Assembly: GCA_014529385.2 (NCBI GenBank)
Contig: CM043967.1
Coordinates: 7,964,501-8,028,500, forward strand
Direction: 5' to 3'
Length of the DNA stretch: 64,000 nucleotides
Source of the DNA: Adiantum capillus-veneris
Lineage: Eukaryota > Streptophyta > Polypodiopsida > Polypodiales > Pteridaceae
Position 1 is the first letter of the stretch. Each line of letters starts with the position of its first letter. Below are positions 34,542 through 46,323 of the stretch, one piece after another. Below the pieces are notes generated by a model that saw nothing but the letters and a program-made list of their open reading frames with translations, was not told the DNA's origin and searched no databases. The position numbers were made by a program, and so were the translations under genes.

Positions 34542-34559
34542 TCCCCGGCATCAGCGCCA
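34542..34559 (-). other. tRNA-Asp-type primer-binding site (element B)
   Basis: The plus strand reads TCCCCGGCATCAGCGCCA, matching 16 of 18 bases of the 3' end of plant tRNA-Asp(GUC) as I recall it (TCCCCGGCAACGGCGCCA). One spacer base separates it from the right LTR. Confidence 0.8.
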
Positions 34560-34560
34560 A

Positions 34561-35479
34561 TGTTTTAGGGCTTAACTACTCCCCTGTTCATACTCACGAG
34601 CACGACACAGACAACATACTTATCATCCGATGACACGACTAACCCGTAGGTGCACGTAGGCAATCTCGTTAGCTTGTCAGGCTGAGACCAATCTAGACAT
34701 ACGCACTTTTATGATGCATCAATCACTAACCCTGGTAGAATGCAACCCACCCTATCCCTTACCTCTCACAACACAGTTTACACGTCCAATGAACTCTAGA
34801 TTGCATCAAACTTACTAGGCACCATCCTCTCACTAGGACATACTTACCTATAAGTCTAATCTCACCATATTTGAACCCTAGCTATCTCGAATGCTGTCAC
34901 GATAGACCAACATGTCATAATCCAAAAGTGGGCGAAACTTAAGTTTATCAGTATCTATGTGTAGCTAATCTCTTTCTCATTCCATGAAGCACTTGATTAT
35001 TGAAAACAGACACCGTTTGTGCTACTTACAAGCAAAACAAGCTCGAGGAAGAATCGATCACGATCAACTCGAAACGGCGAATGCGTGGCGTGGGCGCGTA
35101 GCTCTCGGAGAGACGATCGCGGTGGTGTGGTCGCATCGTGAATCCGGTGAGGGATAAGCGCGTAGCGAAGAGGATAAGACACACTCTCTCTCTCTCTCTC
35201 TCAGACTCGTACGACACAGGATTAATTCAAATGTTATTCAAAAAATGGTTGTAAGGTGACTTTTATACTTTAGTCACCTTAGCTCAAAAAATGTACATGG
35301 GGTTCTCTTGCTCATGAGTACAAAAGTGGGAATAAATCTGAGTCCTAACTAACTGACTAATATTTACATAATCCAGACGAATGGATCAAACTGATAAGAC
35401 ATCTTTGACATAAAAAATGGAATTTGATATGCTTTACAAATGGGCTCATTACAACAGTTGGACCAATGGGGCTCCAACA
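34561..35479 (-). repeat. element B right (5') LTR
   Basis: 919 bases, TGTTTTAGGG to GGCTCCAACA. It has a short CT run (about 35182-35202) where the left LTR has a long one, which accounts for most of the length difference. Confidence 0.95.
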
Positions 35480-36708
35480 TCTCCCTAGCATTTTCCATGC
35501 TATAATAGCACGCTTCCCCCATATGGTTCATCCATTGTCTCTCAATTTCACACCACTTCGGCTCTCCCGAATCAGACCTTACAAGAGGAATCAATCTCTT
35601 GACCAAGTCGTCTCGATAAGATTTTCTTGATCAATAGGTGCCGTAAGCTTGGCAATGGACTCACTTATCTGTGAAACACTATGCTGAGAGGATGTGTCAT
35701 CTCCTTGAATTTTTAAGTACTTTTCTTTGTATGCCTCACAGTTATCCACTAGATAAAGAGCTTCTTTGATCAACTCGTTTAGTGTCATTCTCCTTATCAT
35801 ATGCAGATCCTTCTGAAGCCCCGCATGTCTCATTCCCTGGATAAAGATCAGCATCAGTCGTGCTTGCGTAGGTAATTCCACTCTCGGACAGAGCTTAACA
35901 TATCTCTTGAGTCGTAATGATGCTTTGCGTACTGATTCATCCTCTTTTTGTTTGAATCTATGGATTTGCGAGACTGTGTTGTGAGCAATGCCTTTTGGCG
36001 AGAATTCTTCAATAAACTCCTCAAACAACTCATCTAGGGTCTCAAAATCCCATTTTTCCACCGAGTCGAACCATGTAGCTACATCATCTTCTAGAGTCAA
36101 TCCAAATCCCGCAACTGTGTCGCAAAATCTGAAACTTCTTCTGCTCTAATCACTCTTCTAAAAGCCATTACATGATCTCTCGGATCTTTATCTCCGGAGT
36201 ACTTTATGTTTACCCATTTCTGGACTTGGGATGGTCTAACTCGTCGATTGTCTACAAGTCTAACCAGAGAATTTCCCAATCCTTCTCTCGTTATCGCTCT
36301 TGAAGGGAATCCTGGTGGCTCTCTTCTTGGAATTCCTATAGGAATTCTCGTGTTTGGTGGAGGCATTTGTGGTCCTTCATTGACTCTGTATTCTACAACT
36401 CTATATTCTCATTTATACTTGTCGACAACTATAGATCTCCATTGACAGTCGACTCCGTATGTGTAGACATATAAGAGCTTGTAATCCGTTATCTCTTCTA
36501 GGTATGGATCTAAGCACCTATAAAGATTGACCTCATTGTCGTCAATGTATCTATATAGTCCTTCACTCTCATGACCAATCATCCAAACTCTCTCAACAAG
36601 ATGGATCTTTATCAATTGCAAGTTTGGAAGATCCATTGTGGGAGGATATTCCTCTATCGTCGGGATCTCCAAGCTTGTGTAAGCTGCGTTTGAATCTAGG
36701 GTAGACAT
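35480..36708 (-). pseudogene. element A gag N-terminal part, interrupted by element B
   Basis: Starts with ATG at 36708 and is related to B gag over its length, but lacks B's long N-terminal extension. A TGA at 36409 (C-to-T) and frameshifts near 36100 and 35610 break it. The capsid-type domain is clear: DPRDHVMAF, ATWFDSVEKWDF, QIHRFKQK, LMLIFIQGMR. The frame reaches the TCTCC duplication at 35480-35484 and resumes sensibly at 16623 on the far side of B, in the same proline-rich segment as B gag. This proves that B's insertion split a once-continuous gag. Confidence 0.9.
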
Positions 36709-39575
36709 GATTTCTGGGCTTAAGAGCTTTTGCTTGGTTCAAGTAGACTTAGTCCACTGTGTACAAGTTCTTTGATTAGGGAAAAGTCGAAACTATGTCC
36801 AAAATCGCAACTGTTTCGTCACAATTCTCGCAAATTGTCGTTTTCAGACACCCCTAACTTGCGGATGTATTTTGAGGCCTCAAATGACGTTTTAAAAAAA
36901 AAAATGAACTAAACGGTTGCCGATGGCTTACATTTAGTTCAAGTTTTGCTCTAAGATCTGTAGAGCCGCTCTCAAGCTACGTTTTGATATAAAAACTTTT
37001 CCGATCCGATACCGTATGTGAAAGTTATGGCCAAAATAGTGAAATACAGTTTAGAATGGTCAAAATGAGTCCAATTTCAATTTTAAAAGAAGATTTGGGA
37101 TCTCTGTGACACTGTGAACACTCCTGTATGGTCAAAATTACAGTTGGACCCTAAAATTGGCCTAGAGACATCCTACGCGTAGGATGTCTATATGCTCAGA
37201 ATTTAACAAAATTTGGTCCAGAGACACCCCTTAAGTCCAGCAACACAATGGTATGATCAGAATTTTATTTGAACCTAAAAATGGCCTTGAGACATCCTAC
37301 GCGTAGGATGTCTTTTTGCTCAGAATGACTTGAAATTTTTACCCCAGCTTCTCCTTGATGTGCTGATCACAGTGGTGTGCTCATAGGTTGGTTTGGAGTC
37401 CTAAATCAAGCTGGAGACATCCTACGCGTAGGATGTCTAACTGCTCAGATTTTGTCCAAACTTGATCCCAAGATTCTCCTAGGGCTCAGCAACCCAATGG
37501 TATACTCAAAATTGAATTTGGATGCCAATAGGTCAAGATTTAGGCTGCAAGAGCTCCTAGTGAACTCCAAGAGTAGGATGTCTGACAATTCTTGTTTTTG
37601 CTTGGTAAATAGGCCAAACAAGGTCCAAATTCACTTTTGAAAAAAGATGTGGAATCCTTGAGACACTTAAAACCTCCCTATATGGCTACATTAGAATTTT
37701 GACCACTTTATGACCGTGGAGACATCCTACACGTAGGATGTCTTTTTGCTCTGTTTCAGCTCAAACTTTCACTATAGCTTCCCCTTGATGTGCTAAACTC
37801 ACAGCTATTTTTACTTTTTGATTCTGACACCTATAGGTTGGTCAAACGATCAAGAATCTGTTCCAAAAGCCTGATGTCCGTTCTGATGAATTCACCAGTC
37901 AAATCAACTCCAAATTGGACTAAATTTGTCTACGAGGCTTATCTAAGGCTATATGACAGCATGGTATGGTCACAATAGAATTTTGGTTTTAGAATTATGC
38001 AGTAGACATCCTATGCGTAGGATGTCTTTTTGCTCAGAAGGAACCCAAACTAGGACCAAAGATCCCCCTAGTCTTCAGCAACCCACTTGTATGCTTAGAT
38101 TTGAGTTTGGATGTCAAAAGACCCCAAAACTAGCTATTCTTGCCTTTTTCAGTCAAAAATGCTAAAGTCTGTTCAATCTTCACTTTCACTGACCCAAATG
38201 AGATAAAATTTATCACATGCTGCACTAGTGCAATACAACATTTAGAACATGCCTTTGGAGTCATCCTATGGCTTGGTCTCAAAATTAGGCCTTGAACACA
38301 ATTTGGGTAGGATGTCTGGCAATTCTCGTCTTTTGGCTTTGATCTATCAAAATTTGGTCAAATTTTCACTTTCCAGATGAAAATAGGGTAGAACCTACCT
38401 TCTAAACACACTGGTTACCTCAGTTTTTCAAAAAAGTGCCCAGATCACCCTGTAGACATCCTACGCGTAGGATGTCTTTTTTTCTCATAATGGACTTCTG
38501 TTTCTACCCAAGGTGCTTCTTGATGCATATAACAAGAATATGTGATCACAGCAAATTTTGGATGTCAAAATTTCTCAGAATCACCACTTTTGGGAAAATA
38601 TTTCTCTGAAAGAGTAACATCCCCTTAACTCTCAGTCTACATGTCCAAATGACATGAGCTTTAGTGTGTGTGTCCAACACAACATGCAGAATATGGGTAT
38701 GATGTCAAAACTTGATTTTTGCTTCCAGAATCACTCTCTATACATCCTATGCGTAGGATGTCTACTGATGAAATTTTTGGCAGAATTCATCCACAGGCAT
38801 CCCCAAGTCTTGAGCACTACTTTTCAAGCATTCCTACCAGTTTTTATGCAAAATTGTGCTCAGAATCTTAAGTTTCTTGTTTTCGCGTTTTTGACACTCC
38901 GTCTTTGGTCTTTTGGGTGTCAAGAGTTGGTCAAAACTCTAGTTTCAATGTATACTTAGGGTAAACCCCCCCTTCTGAACACACTGGTGCAGTCAGAATT
39001 TTCAAATTTGGTCTCCAGAACCCCCTTGAGAAATCCTACACATAGGATGTCTATGTTTACAGAATTGCAGGTTTTCTTCACAGAACCCTTGCAAATGCTC
39101 TTTTATATGCACAACATCAGTCAATCATACAAAAATATCCACAAAAGCTTGTTTAATGCATTTTTACCCTCAAAAGCACACTTTTCCGTGATTTCAAATA
39201 CAATCAAGCACTTTAGCAAATAATTCAGTGCTAAATAGCTCTAGATCAGAATCGGATCACTTACCTAAAGCTACTCCTACAAATCATATGGGGTTTTGCA
39301 TCTATGAGTAGAAAAACGCTTCACTGCCACACACGGACTAGTAAACGCTTTTATCACCTCCCAAATCACTCGACCACCACCAACTACTCTAATCCACAGA
39401 TCCTAACTAACCTATCTAGTCGCAGACCCTCGGCAAGACACACGCTTCCTAGCTATCCACTTAATCGCGGAATATCCTCTTTCGGATCCACTTAAGAAAA
39501 ACGCTTTCTTTAGCCGAAACTAAATCAAGCAACCATCACATGAGTGTTAGTAGGAAACCTACTTAGGTCCTTGTG
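36709..39575 (-). promoter_or_regulatory. element A leader
   Basis: A 2.9 kb non-coding leader between the primer-binding site and gag. Most of it is a degenerate tandem array of palindrome-bearing units (see 37166-39052). Plus-strand ORFs within it follow no codon pattern and have no motifs. Confidence 0.8.
37166..39052. repeat. palindrome array: 24-base CGCG-centred palindromes in ~143-bp degenerate units (element A)
   Basis: The perfect palindrome is AGACATCCTACG followed by its own reverse complement. Perfect copies: 37166-37189, 37290-37313, 37415-37438 and 38454-38477. Near-perfect copies: 37720-37743, 38004-38027, 38740-38763 and 39029-39052, mostly one or two transitions near the CGCG centre. 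Two right-arm-only copies lie at about 37571-37583 and 38300-38317. Intervals are 124, 125 and about 145, or twice that. The intervening DNA repeats in degenerate form (GCTCAGAATTT, GGTATGNTCAGAATT, CAGCAACNCANTGGTAT). Confidence 0.97.
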
Positions 39576-39593
39576 TCCCCGGCAGCGGCGCCA
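39576..39593 (-). other. tRNA-Asp primer-binding site (element A)
   Basis: The plus strand reads TCCCCGGCAGCGGCGCCA, 17 of 18 bases matching plant tRNA-Asp(GUC). One base separates it from the right LTR. Confidence 0.88.
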
Positions 39594-39594
39594 A

Positions 39595-40554
39595 TGTTGC
39601 GGGAGTGACTCACACACCCATGAAGTGCATGCAAACACTACCTAGATCAACATAATGTCAATCGAGGACACAGATGACACGATAGGAACATGAAGGAAAT
39701 CTCTTTAGCTTGTCAGGCTGAGACCATCCTACACATACAACACTCTGGAAGGCCAACTAAACCACAATCAAGAACCTCACTGCTCTCAACTACACCACCT
39801 AGCCACATACACACATATAGAAGGTAACTCACCTAATCTTGCCAGATTCGTACGAAACTTAAGGAACACCATCCCCTCACTAGGATACACCTGTCCCTAA
39901 GCTTCTACACTCAAAACCCTCACTCTAAACCCATTTGTGGAAAATGCGTAGGATGACAGAGCAGAATTTTGAAAGTGCCTGAAACTAAAATTTATGAGTA
40001 CCTATGCGTAGCTTATGTCGCCACGGTTCTATAGACTACTAGCACGCAGAAAATAGACATCGTTTGTTGATACAATTATGGCCACAAATAGCTCGTAGAT
40101 GTGTTGGCGTGTGCGCTTCGTCTCGCGTGAAATGCTTGGCATTGTCGTGTAGCTCTCCTCGAGCCTACAACAATGGTGCAGTCGGATCTCCAATGTGTTG
40201 AGCGAACCGGGCGCAGCTAGAGGATAAAGCTCACGCTCACTCTCTTTCTCTCTCACACACAGTAGACGGCAGCGCTAAAGTTTTGATTATGATTAAAGTC
40301 TCCCTTTACAAAATGACCTAGGTACCTTATAGACTAAGGCTACCTTAGGTTTAACCAAAAATGGGGTTGAAAGGGTCAAATGGTTTTGTATTTACAATTT
40401 GGAAGTGCCATTGCACCCCGGCTTCTGAAACTAGAATAACTACTCAATACAAATGACATTTATAGCCATAATCCGCAGCATTTCATAACTCGCAAAAGAT
40501 AAGACTTTGGTACGAAACTTGAGTTATGTTGTGTTGTTGACCCAACGGTCAACA
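39595..40554 (-). repeat. element A right (5') LTR
   Basis: 960 bases, TGTTGCGGGAG to GGTCAACA. Contains a palindrome half-site ATGCGTAGGATG near 39944-39955, inside the 269-base segment that is missing from the left LTR. Confidence 0.94.
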
Positions 40555-41800
40555 ATAATCTTGATCAAGACAAGAAGAGGAGACCTATTTTCTTGAGGCC
40601 TTAAGATTGAATTCTTTATTTGATTAGGAAGAAGCTCCCAACAATGTAGAAAAGGGATGGTTTAAACCAATCTATTATGCAAGTAGAGTCTTGACATTTG
40701 TAGAGAAGAATCACATAGTGACTAAACAAAAACGTTTAGGGATGAGTTTTGAATTGCAAACATTCACACATTTCTTGTTGGCAAGCAACCATGTTGATCA
40801 TCAAGATTTGATATATTGTCAACAAACCCCACCTCTCAAGGAAATTGGCTAGATGGGTTTTGTTAATGTAGGAGTTTGATTACTTAGTAATTCATAAGCC
40901 ACGATAAGAGCATGTTATAGTTGACTATTTGAGCAGGTTGGATAATGGAGAAGCTTTGATTGAAACAATTGATGAGTTTCTTGTTCTGAATTTGTGTCCC
41001 TTGGAACTTGTTGGTTTTGAAGATTCTTTGTATGAAGAAATGTTGCAATTTTTACTTAAGGGAGTTCTCCCTAAAGAGATGTCAATTGTAAAGAGGAAGA
41101 AGTTAGCTTGGAGAAGCACAACATTTACAGTCATCATGGGTGTTCTTTAGAAGAAAGGGATTGATCAAATTCTTAGAGGATAAGCTTCAAAGTCTGAACA
41201 AAGAGTGATATTAGCTAAGGCATATGTAGGTGATACATGCGGTCACTTTTTAGGAGAAATTATTGCAAATAAAATTTTGGAGGTAGGATTATGGTGGGGC
41301 CATCAATTTTTAAGGATGCTCATAAATATGTGAGGACATGTTTGATATGAAGGATGACAAACCATTGGATGCAAATGGAATGTCATTGCAACCAATTCTT
41401 TTCCTTGAATATTTTCAGAAGTGGGGCCTTGACTTTGTGGGGGCCAGTCAAACCAAGTGCAAAATACACAAGGGACAAGTACAACTTGGTTGCAATATAT
41501 TACTGTGAAAAATGGTTGGAAGCACATGAAATGAAGAACAACAAAGTTGAGAGTATGGAGAAATTCTTGTAAAACTTAGGTACTTGGGGTCTTTCAAATG
41601 GCAGAATAAATTGGTTGATCAACAAAATTGCTCACAGATTTTGAAGGGAAAACTTTCCCAAAGGCATGCACTGGGTTTAGGCTAAAACCATGTGAGTAGA
41701 GGTCCTCAATTCAAAGGAAATCATCCTATTTGTACCATAAGTGAGGAGAAGTCACATCAAATGATCTCAAATTTGAAATTCATATTTGAGATAAATGTTC
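40555..41800 (+). pseudogene. Ty3 RNase H and integrase remnant, plus strand
   Basis: Translation in shifting frames gives PIYYASRVLTFVEKN and FTHFLLASNHVDHQDLIY (RNase H, 40670-40830), then DYLSRLDNGEALIE (from about 40920). An HHCC-like LGEIIANKIL...WWGH block follows near 41250-41310, and an integrase core PVKPSAKYTRDKYNLVAIYYCEKW is visible near 41447-41520. These motifs match the non-chromodomain Ty3 lineage. Stops and frameshifts are frequent, so it is dead. It faces opposite to A. It may be the 3' part of the element whose gag is at 3553-6030, but intervening RT was not found. Confidence 0.75.
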
Positions 41801-42752
41801 TGCTTACATGAAATCTTGTATCCTTGTCAATCATGTGTTTGTACTCTCTCTCCATCTCTACACGGGTTATTTATTTCTTTTAATGGCTAAGAAAAACCTC
41901 ATAGTGGAAGTGGGTGATAACCCTATAGCTCCCACTAGGCTTGAAGAACCTGAGATGATGGCTATGAGAAAATCTTCAAGGAAAGTAAAAACACGTGCAA
42001 CCAATCCTTCAACATCCCCCAATGTGGCAGTACAAGTGTCAAGTCAGTTTTAGGGATAGTGTTTGGACAGGAATTGGGAGACAGTTTCAAGAGATGATCA
42101 GAAGCTAAATCAGAGAAAATGAAGGGATTGTGAAATGCACCTTGGATTAAGCCGTACCTCTTCACATGTTTTAAACACTAGGATTTTGACAAAGGGCTGA
42201 GGTAATAAGGATATATGTGAATGCACCTTGGATTAAACCGTACCTCCTCATATGAGAGAAGGGGTCATTTTGATTGAGGATTGTAGCATGTGTGACATAT
42301 TATTGAAGGAGAAGAAGAAGGTTACCCGTATCATGTTATATATTTTTAAGTTTTTTGTCTTCAATCTCTATTCAATTCTTGAACATTAATGCAAAAATTA
42401 GAATGTTCCCTGAACCCTATCTCTTCCTAAATGTGGTGAAGAATTTTGTGAGCTAAATGAAGAAATTAGTTAATTTTGTTCTTTTAAATTATCTTATTAT
42501 GGTCCCCCATAATCGGCATTAGCTTGCTCCTCAAGCCACAGTGCCTCTCTATATAAAGAAGGTCACGCTTCATTGTAAACCATCTTATGTGAAGTCGTCC
42601 ATCTCATGTGAAGTCTTTAGATCTCATAGTGAAGCTTCTATCCCAATTCTACCCTCTTGTATACAACTCCATTGCGATCTCCCACACACTCTTGTATTAC
42701 ATATTCTCCCTTTAGCAACAAAATACATACCTTTGCCTTGCCTAAAGTGGAA
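41801..42752. other. no recognisable gene; short duplication
   Basis: An 81-codon plus ORF at 41808-42053 has no motif I recognise. A segment containing GCACCTTGGATTAARCCGTA occurs twice (about 42137 and 42220), each followed by CCTCYTCAYATG. Otherwise AT-rich. Confidence 0.4.
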
Positions 42753-42962
<210 letters not shown>

Positions 42963-43226
42963 GTCCTCAAAGGTTATAATATGACCTATAGGCCCAAATC
43001 AGAAACTTTTTTTTCTTGGTATGAAAATTCATGCTCCAAAGACATGGATCTCCTACTTTATTTTAGTGTGTTGGGGCGATGTGATGACGATGGGACTACT
43101 CAATCTCCTTCTTGCGAGCATATTTAGCCTTAAATTTTGTGTAATTTGACTACATCTGGTCCCACCCACCAAGTTACAACTTTATCTCCCATTCTGCAAG
43201 GTCTACAAGTTTGCCTTTCCTTGCCT

Positions 43227-43566
<340 letters not shown>

Positions 43567-44398
43567 TCGCTTGATACATGAAGGAGAGGGAAGGAGGTTG
43601 GGCAGGGGCATGGTAGCAAAGAGGCTACGCTGTGCAAAACATGGGAGAGGTAGGAAGGCAAGGGCATGGGGCATAGAAGGAGGAGGACCTATGAGCAGGA
43701 TTAGACGAGGGAGAGAATATATGTGTTTACTGATTTTCTTTTACTTAGAGCTATAAGGTCTCCCCAATCTCAGAAAAAAAAAAATCTCTCAAAACATATT
43801 AAGTGTATAAGTGAAGGGTGAGTTTAGGAAATGAAAAGATAGATGAAAGTGGAAAGTCAACAGACGTATGAAGGTGGAAAGTCAAAAGACCTTTTGTGTC
43901 CATATAAAGAGGTGTTTTTTTTTTAATTTTTTAATAGCAAAACTCACAATTGTGAGTGGATTATATTGAGCAGCCCAAAAAATTACAAGGTTTTGTCATG
44001 CTCATGTTAAGCCATGACAACATCCAGGGATCATAATTACAACGGCTATCAGGGTAGCCACCCCTACCACCTCGCCTCCACATCCTTGATACACAAGGTC
44101 ATACTCTTGTCATTCTGAGATCTTTTATGTATCAATGGCCAAGATGTGCCCCCACCCTAGGCATTCCATCTGCTGACAACAAGGCACAAGTAGTCCTAGA
44201 CCAATCCTCCGAGTGATGCTTGCGCCCGAGTGCCCATATTAGCACTTTGCTTTCTTGTATAATTTCTGCGAAGCTTGCCACCTCAAATCCTCCTTCAAAA
44301 ATATACTAAAGGGAAAATAAAGGAGAAGAGAAACACCTCTTTATATGGACTTCCCAGTCTCCTTTATTTTCCCTTTAGTATTTTCTTCTCTTCAAAGT

Positions 44399-44452
<54 letters not shown>

Positions 44453-45213
44453 GCGTCCGTCTTTTATAGCTAACACTGTTGTAGATCTATGTGCTTCGTC
44501 ATTGCCCGTGGGTGGCTAAGTGCTATAGACTAGCGCATCATTTTTGTTGCTGTTGAGGGAATCTTTGAATTAGGAATAAAATTTAATTTTAGAGCTAATA
44601 GGGGTACCAACTGAGACAAATTGAAAAAAAAGCCAAGAATCAAGTGAGATGCCTTGGAGGATTAAAGGGGGAGAGAGAAACAACCAGGGCAAGTGGTGTG
44701 CATGGAGACGGGTAGGGTCAAGACCAGGTTGCGTCCAAGCGCTGCAGGGGAGGGAAGGTGATGCACAATAGAGGACTTGCATGGTTGCAGGTGAGGGGTT
44801 GCATGGCTGCAAGTGATGGGTTGTTTTGTTTTAGAAAATTGTGTTCATAGTGTGGCCATCCGAACTAGCTAGGTGAGTTGGTTATCTGAACAAGAATTGA
44901 GTTAAACTCTTGGTTGTTTGTGTTTGAGCCTTGTGTAGATGCCTTGGAGTTTTTGATTTTCATGGACAAAGGTGATGCTTAAGCCTCTAATTAGGCATAC
45001 ACACATATAAATCACTCCAATTGTTAGCGAATTAGTAGAAAATTAGTGAAAAAAGAGAGAAAAACACACAAATTAATCACAATTTCTTAACCAAATCTCA
45101 CCATAAATCCACAAATTCACCATCACCAACACCTAAAGCATAATCTAAACTACTCTAAAACATGATTAATGACTCTTCAACACACTAATGACTCCTCTAG
45201 CTTACGTAATCGA
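43567..45213. other. no recognisable gene
   Basis: Contains a (CT)n run at 44401-44446 and a GGGGAGAGAG-rich stretch. The last ~330 bases (about 44880-45213) are an AT-rich leader-like segment leading to the primer site of element G. No coding motif seen on either strand. Confidence 0.45.
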
Positions 45214-45231
45214 TCCCCGACAACGGCACCA
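45214..45231 (-). other. tRNA-Asp primer-binding site of a further element (G)
   Basis: The plus strand reads TCCCCGACAACGGCACCA, 16 of 18 bases matching plant tRNA-Asp(GUC); both differences are G-to-A. One base separates it from an LTR start, TGTTGGGG, at 45233. Confidence 0.75.
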
Positions 45232-45232
45232 A

Positions 45233-46318
45233 TGTTGGGGGGTTGTCGCATAGCTCAATCCATCGACATAATGTCAAACCAATGGATCGATAACCCGGCT
45301 AGTGCATGGAGGCATGAAATCACTAGAAATGCAAGAAGAGGATCCTAATCAAGAGAGTTAAGAAGAAGAGAAAGCTATGGATAAGGATGATCACTCAATG
45401 CCTACTCTCTAATCTTCTTTAATCTCAACAATCAAGAGGACAATGGGTGCACACTCTCATCAATCACACACACACATCAATCAAAAACTCAATGAGCTCA
45501 CAAATAATGTAAAAGTGAAGATAAATGAGAGAGCAAAACACTAATTAGAGACTAATCAATGCTTAACTACACACCATAAACACAATTGACAAAGAGAAAG
45601 AAGAACAAGAGCACTGAGCTTTCCATTGCATGCCATAGAAAGTAGGTGAGCACAAGAGGAAGCTCCAACTTCAAACATCTTCACCTCTATCTTCTCTACA
45701 AGATTTCCATGAAAGCTTAACTCACCTGAGGATGCCTAAAAAATGACCTAACTTTCACTTTTATACCGAGGGCATAAAAAATATGTCCGGCCGCCCATGA
45801 GATGCATAGAATTGTGTGCATCTCTATAGCTCCTAGGCATCATGGTAACATCAAATATACAAGCTGGAACTCATGTAGAGCCCGTAAATATGTCAAAAGT
45901 ACATATACAAAATGATGTGTCTGTCAAAAAATGAAGCAACGTATGCTAATACATCATAAGCATATGCTAAAAATAGCATACTTGAAGGTCATCTGCTACT
46001 TTGTGTTTGCGCTGCCAAATAAAAGTGTCGAGACTTCAAAGATTGAGTAAGTGATTTAAAAATATGAAGAAAATCTGAACTTTTATAAGCTTGGAGCTGT
46101 GAGTGAGTGGGAGTTTTTAGCTTGTGAAGAAGAATCTCTATGTTGTTGTAGCTCGCGGGTGAAGGGTGGGAGTTTTGGAGTTGGGGTGCGCTCCTACCTT
46201 GCAATAGCCTGGTGTGGAGAGTTGAGAGTGTGTCCCTCCTCAATGGGCTGATAAAAGTGGGTGAATTTTATCTTCATATTGAACTCTCTTCATCTTGGTT
46301 TGAGGTATGGAAGCCATG
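45233..46318 (-). mobile_element. element G LTR (right, 5' type), end not defined
   Basis: Begins TGTTGGGGGGTTGTCGC beside the primer site, the same arrangement as the right LTRs of A and B. Early sequence (GGCATGAAATCACTAG) parallels the start of those LTRs. The terminal CA was not located; the region may run up to the D-family LTR at 46324. Internal sequence to the left is non-coding for at least 300 bases. Confidence 0.55.
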
Positions 46319-46323
46319 TTATG

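Larger units (their letters stand above)
16624..35479 (-). mobile_element. element B: 18.9 kb Ty3-like LTR retrotransposon nested in element A
   Basis: LTRs at 16624-17602 and 34561-35479 run TGTTTTAGGG...GGCTCCAACA; the left copy has TC for TG. The 5-bp duplication TCTCC is perfect (16619-16623 and 35480-35484). The direction is minus, with a tRNA-Asp-like primer site (34542-34559) next to the right LTR and a polypurine tract (17603-17617) next to the left. The order is leader with palindromes, gag-PR, RT, RNase H, IN, second protease-like domain, W-motif ORF, conserved block with internal polypurine tract, second palindrome cluster, and ORF3. B inserted into A's gag codons, so A is older at this site. 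The LTRs differ at roughly twenty visible substitutions plus a microsatellite length change. Confidence 0.95.
10546..40554 (-). mobile_element. element A: non-autonomous Ty3-like LTR retrotransposon, interrupted by element B
   Basis: Paired LTRs (10546-11240 and 39595-40554) begin TGTTGCGGGAG and end GGTCAACA. They are flanked by a perfect 5-bp target duplication, ATAAT (10541-10545 and 40555-40559). The coding direction is minus: tRNA-Asp primer site at 39576-39593, polypurine tract at 11241. Removing B and its duplication leaves about 11.1 kb. The internal order on the minus strand is palindrome array leader, gag-protease, and the W-motif ORF, followed by a non-coding 3' region. No RT, RNase H or integrase is present: the protease ORF ends at 13771 and the W-motif ORF starts at 13781. 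This is the layout of a gag-only non-autonomous element that would rely on a partner for pol. Confidence 0.92.

Noticed and set aside
37166-39052. CRISPR-like array of regularly spaced palindromic repeats
   Set aside because: Spacers are 100-260 bases and related to each other, the copies decay by transitions, and the array lies in the leader of a plant LTR retrotransposon with clear LTRs and primer site.
39576-39593. tRNA gene fragments at 34542, 39576 and 45214
   Set aside because: Only the last 18 bases of tRNA-Asp are matched, directly next to LTRs, as expected for primer-binding sites.
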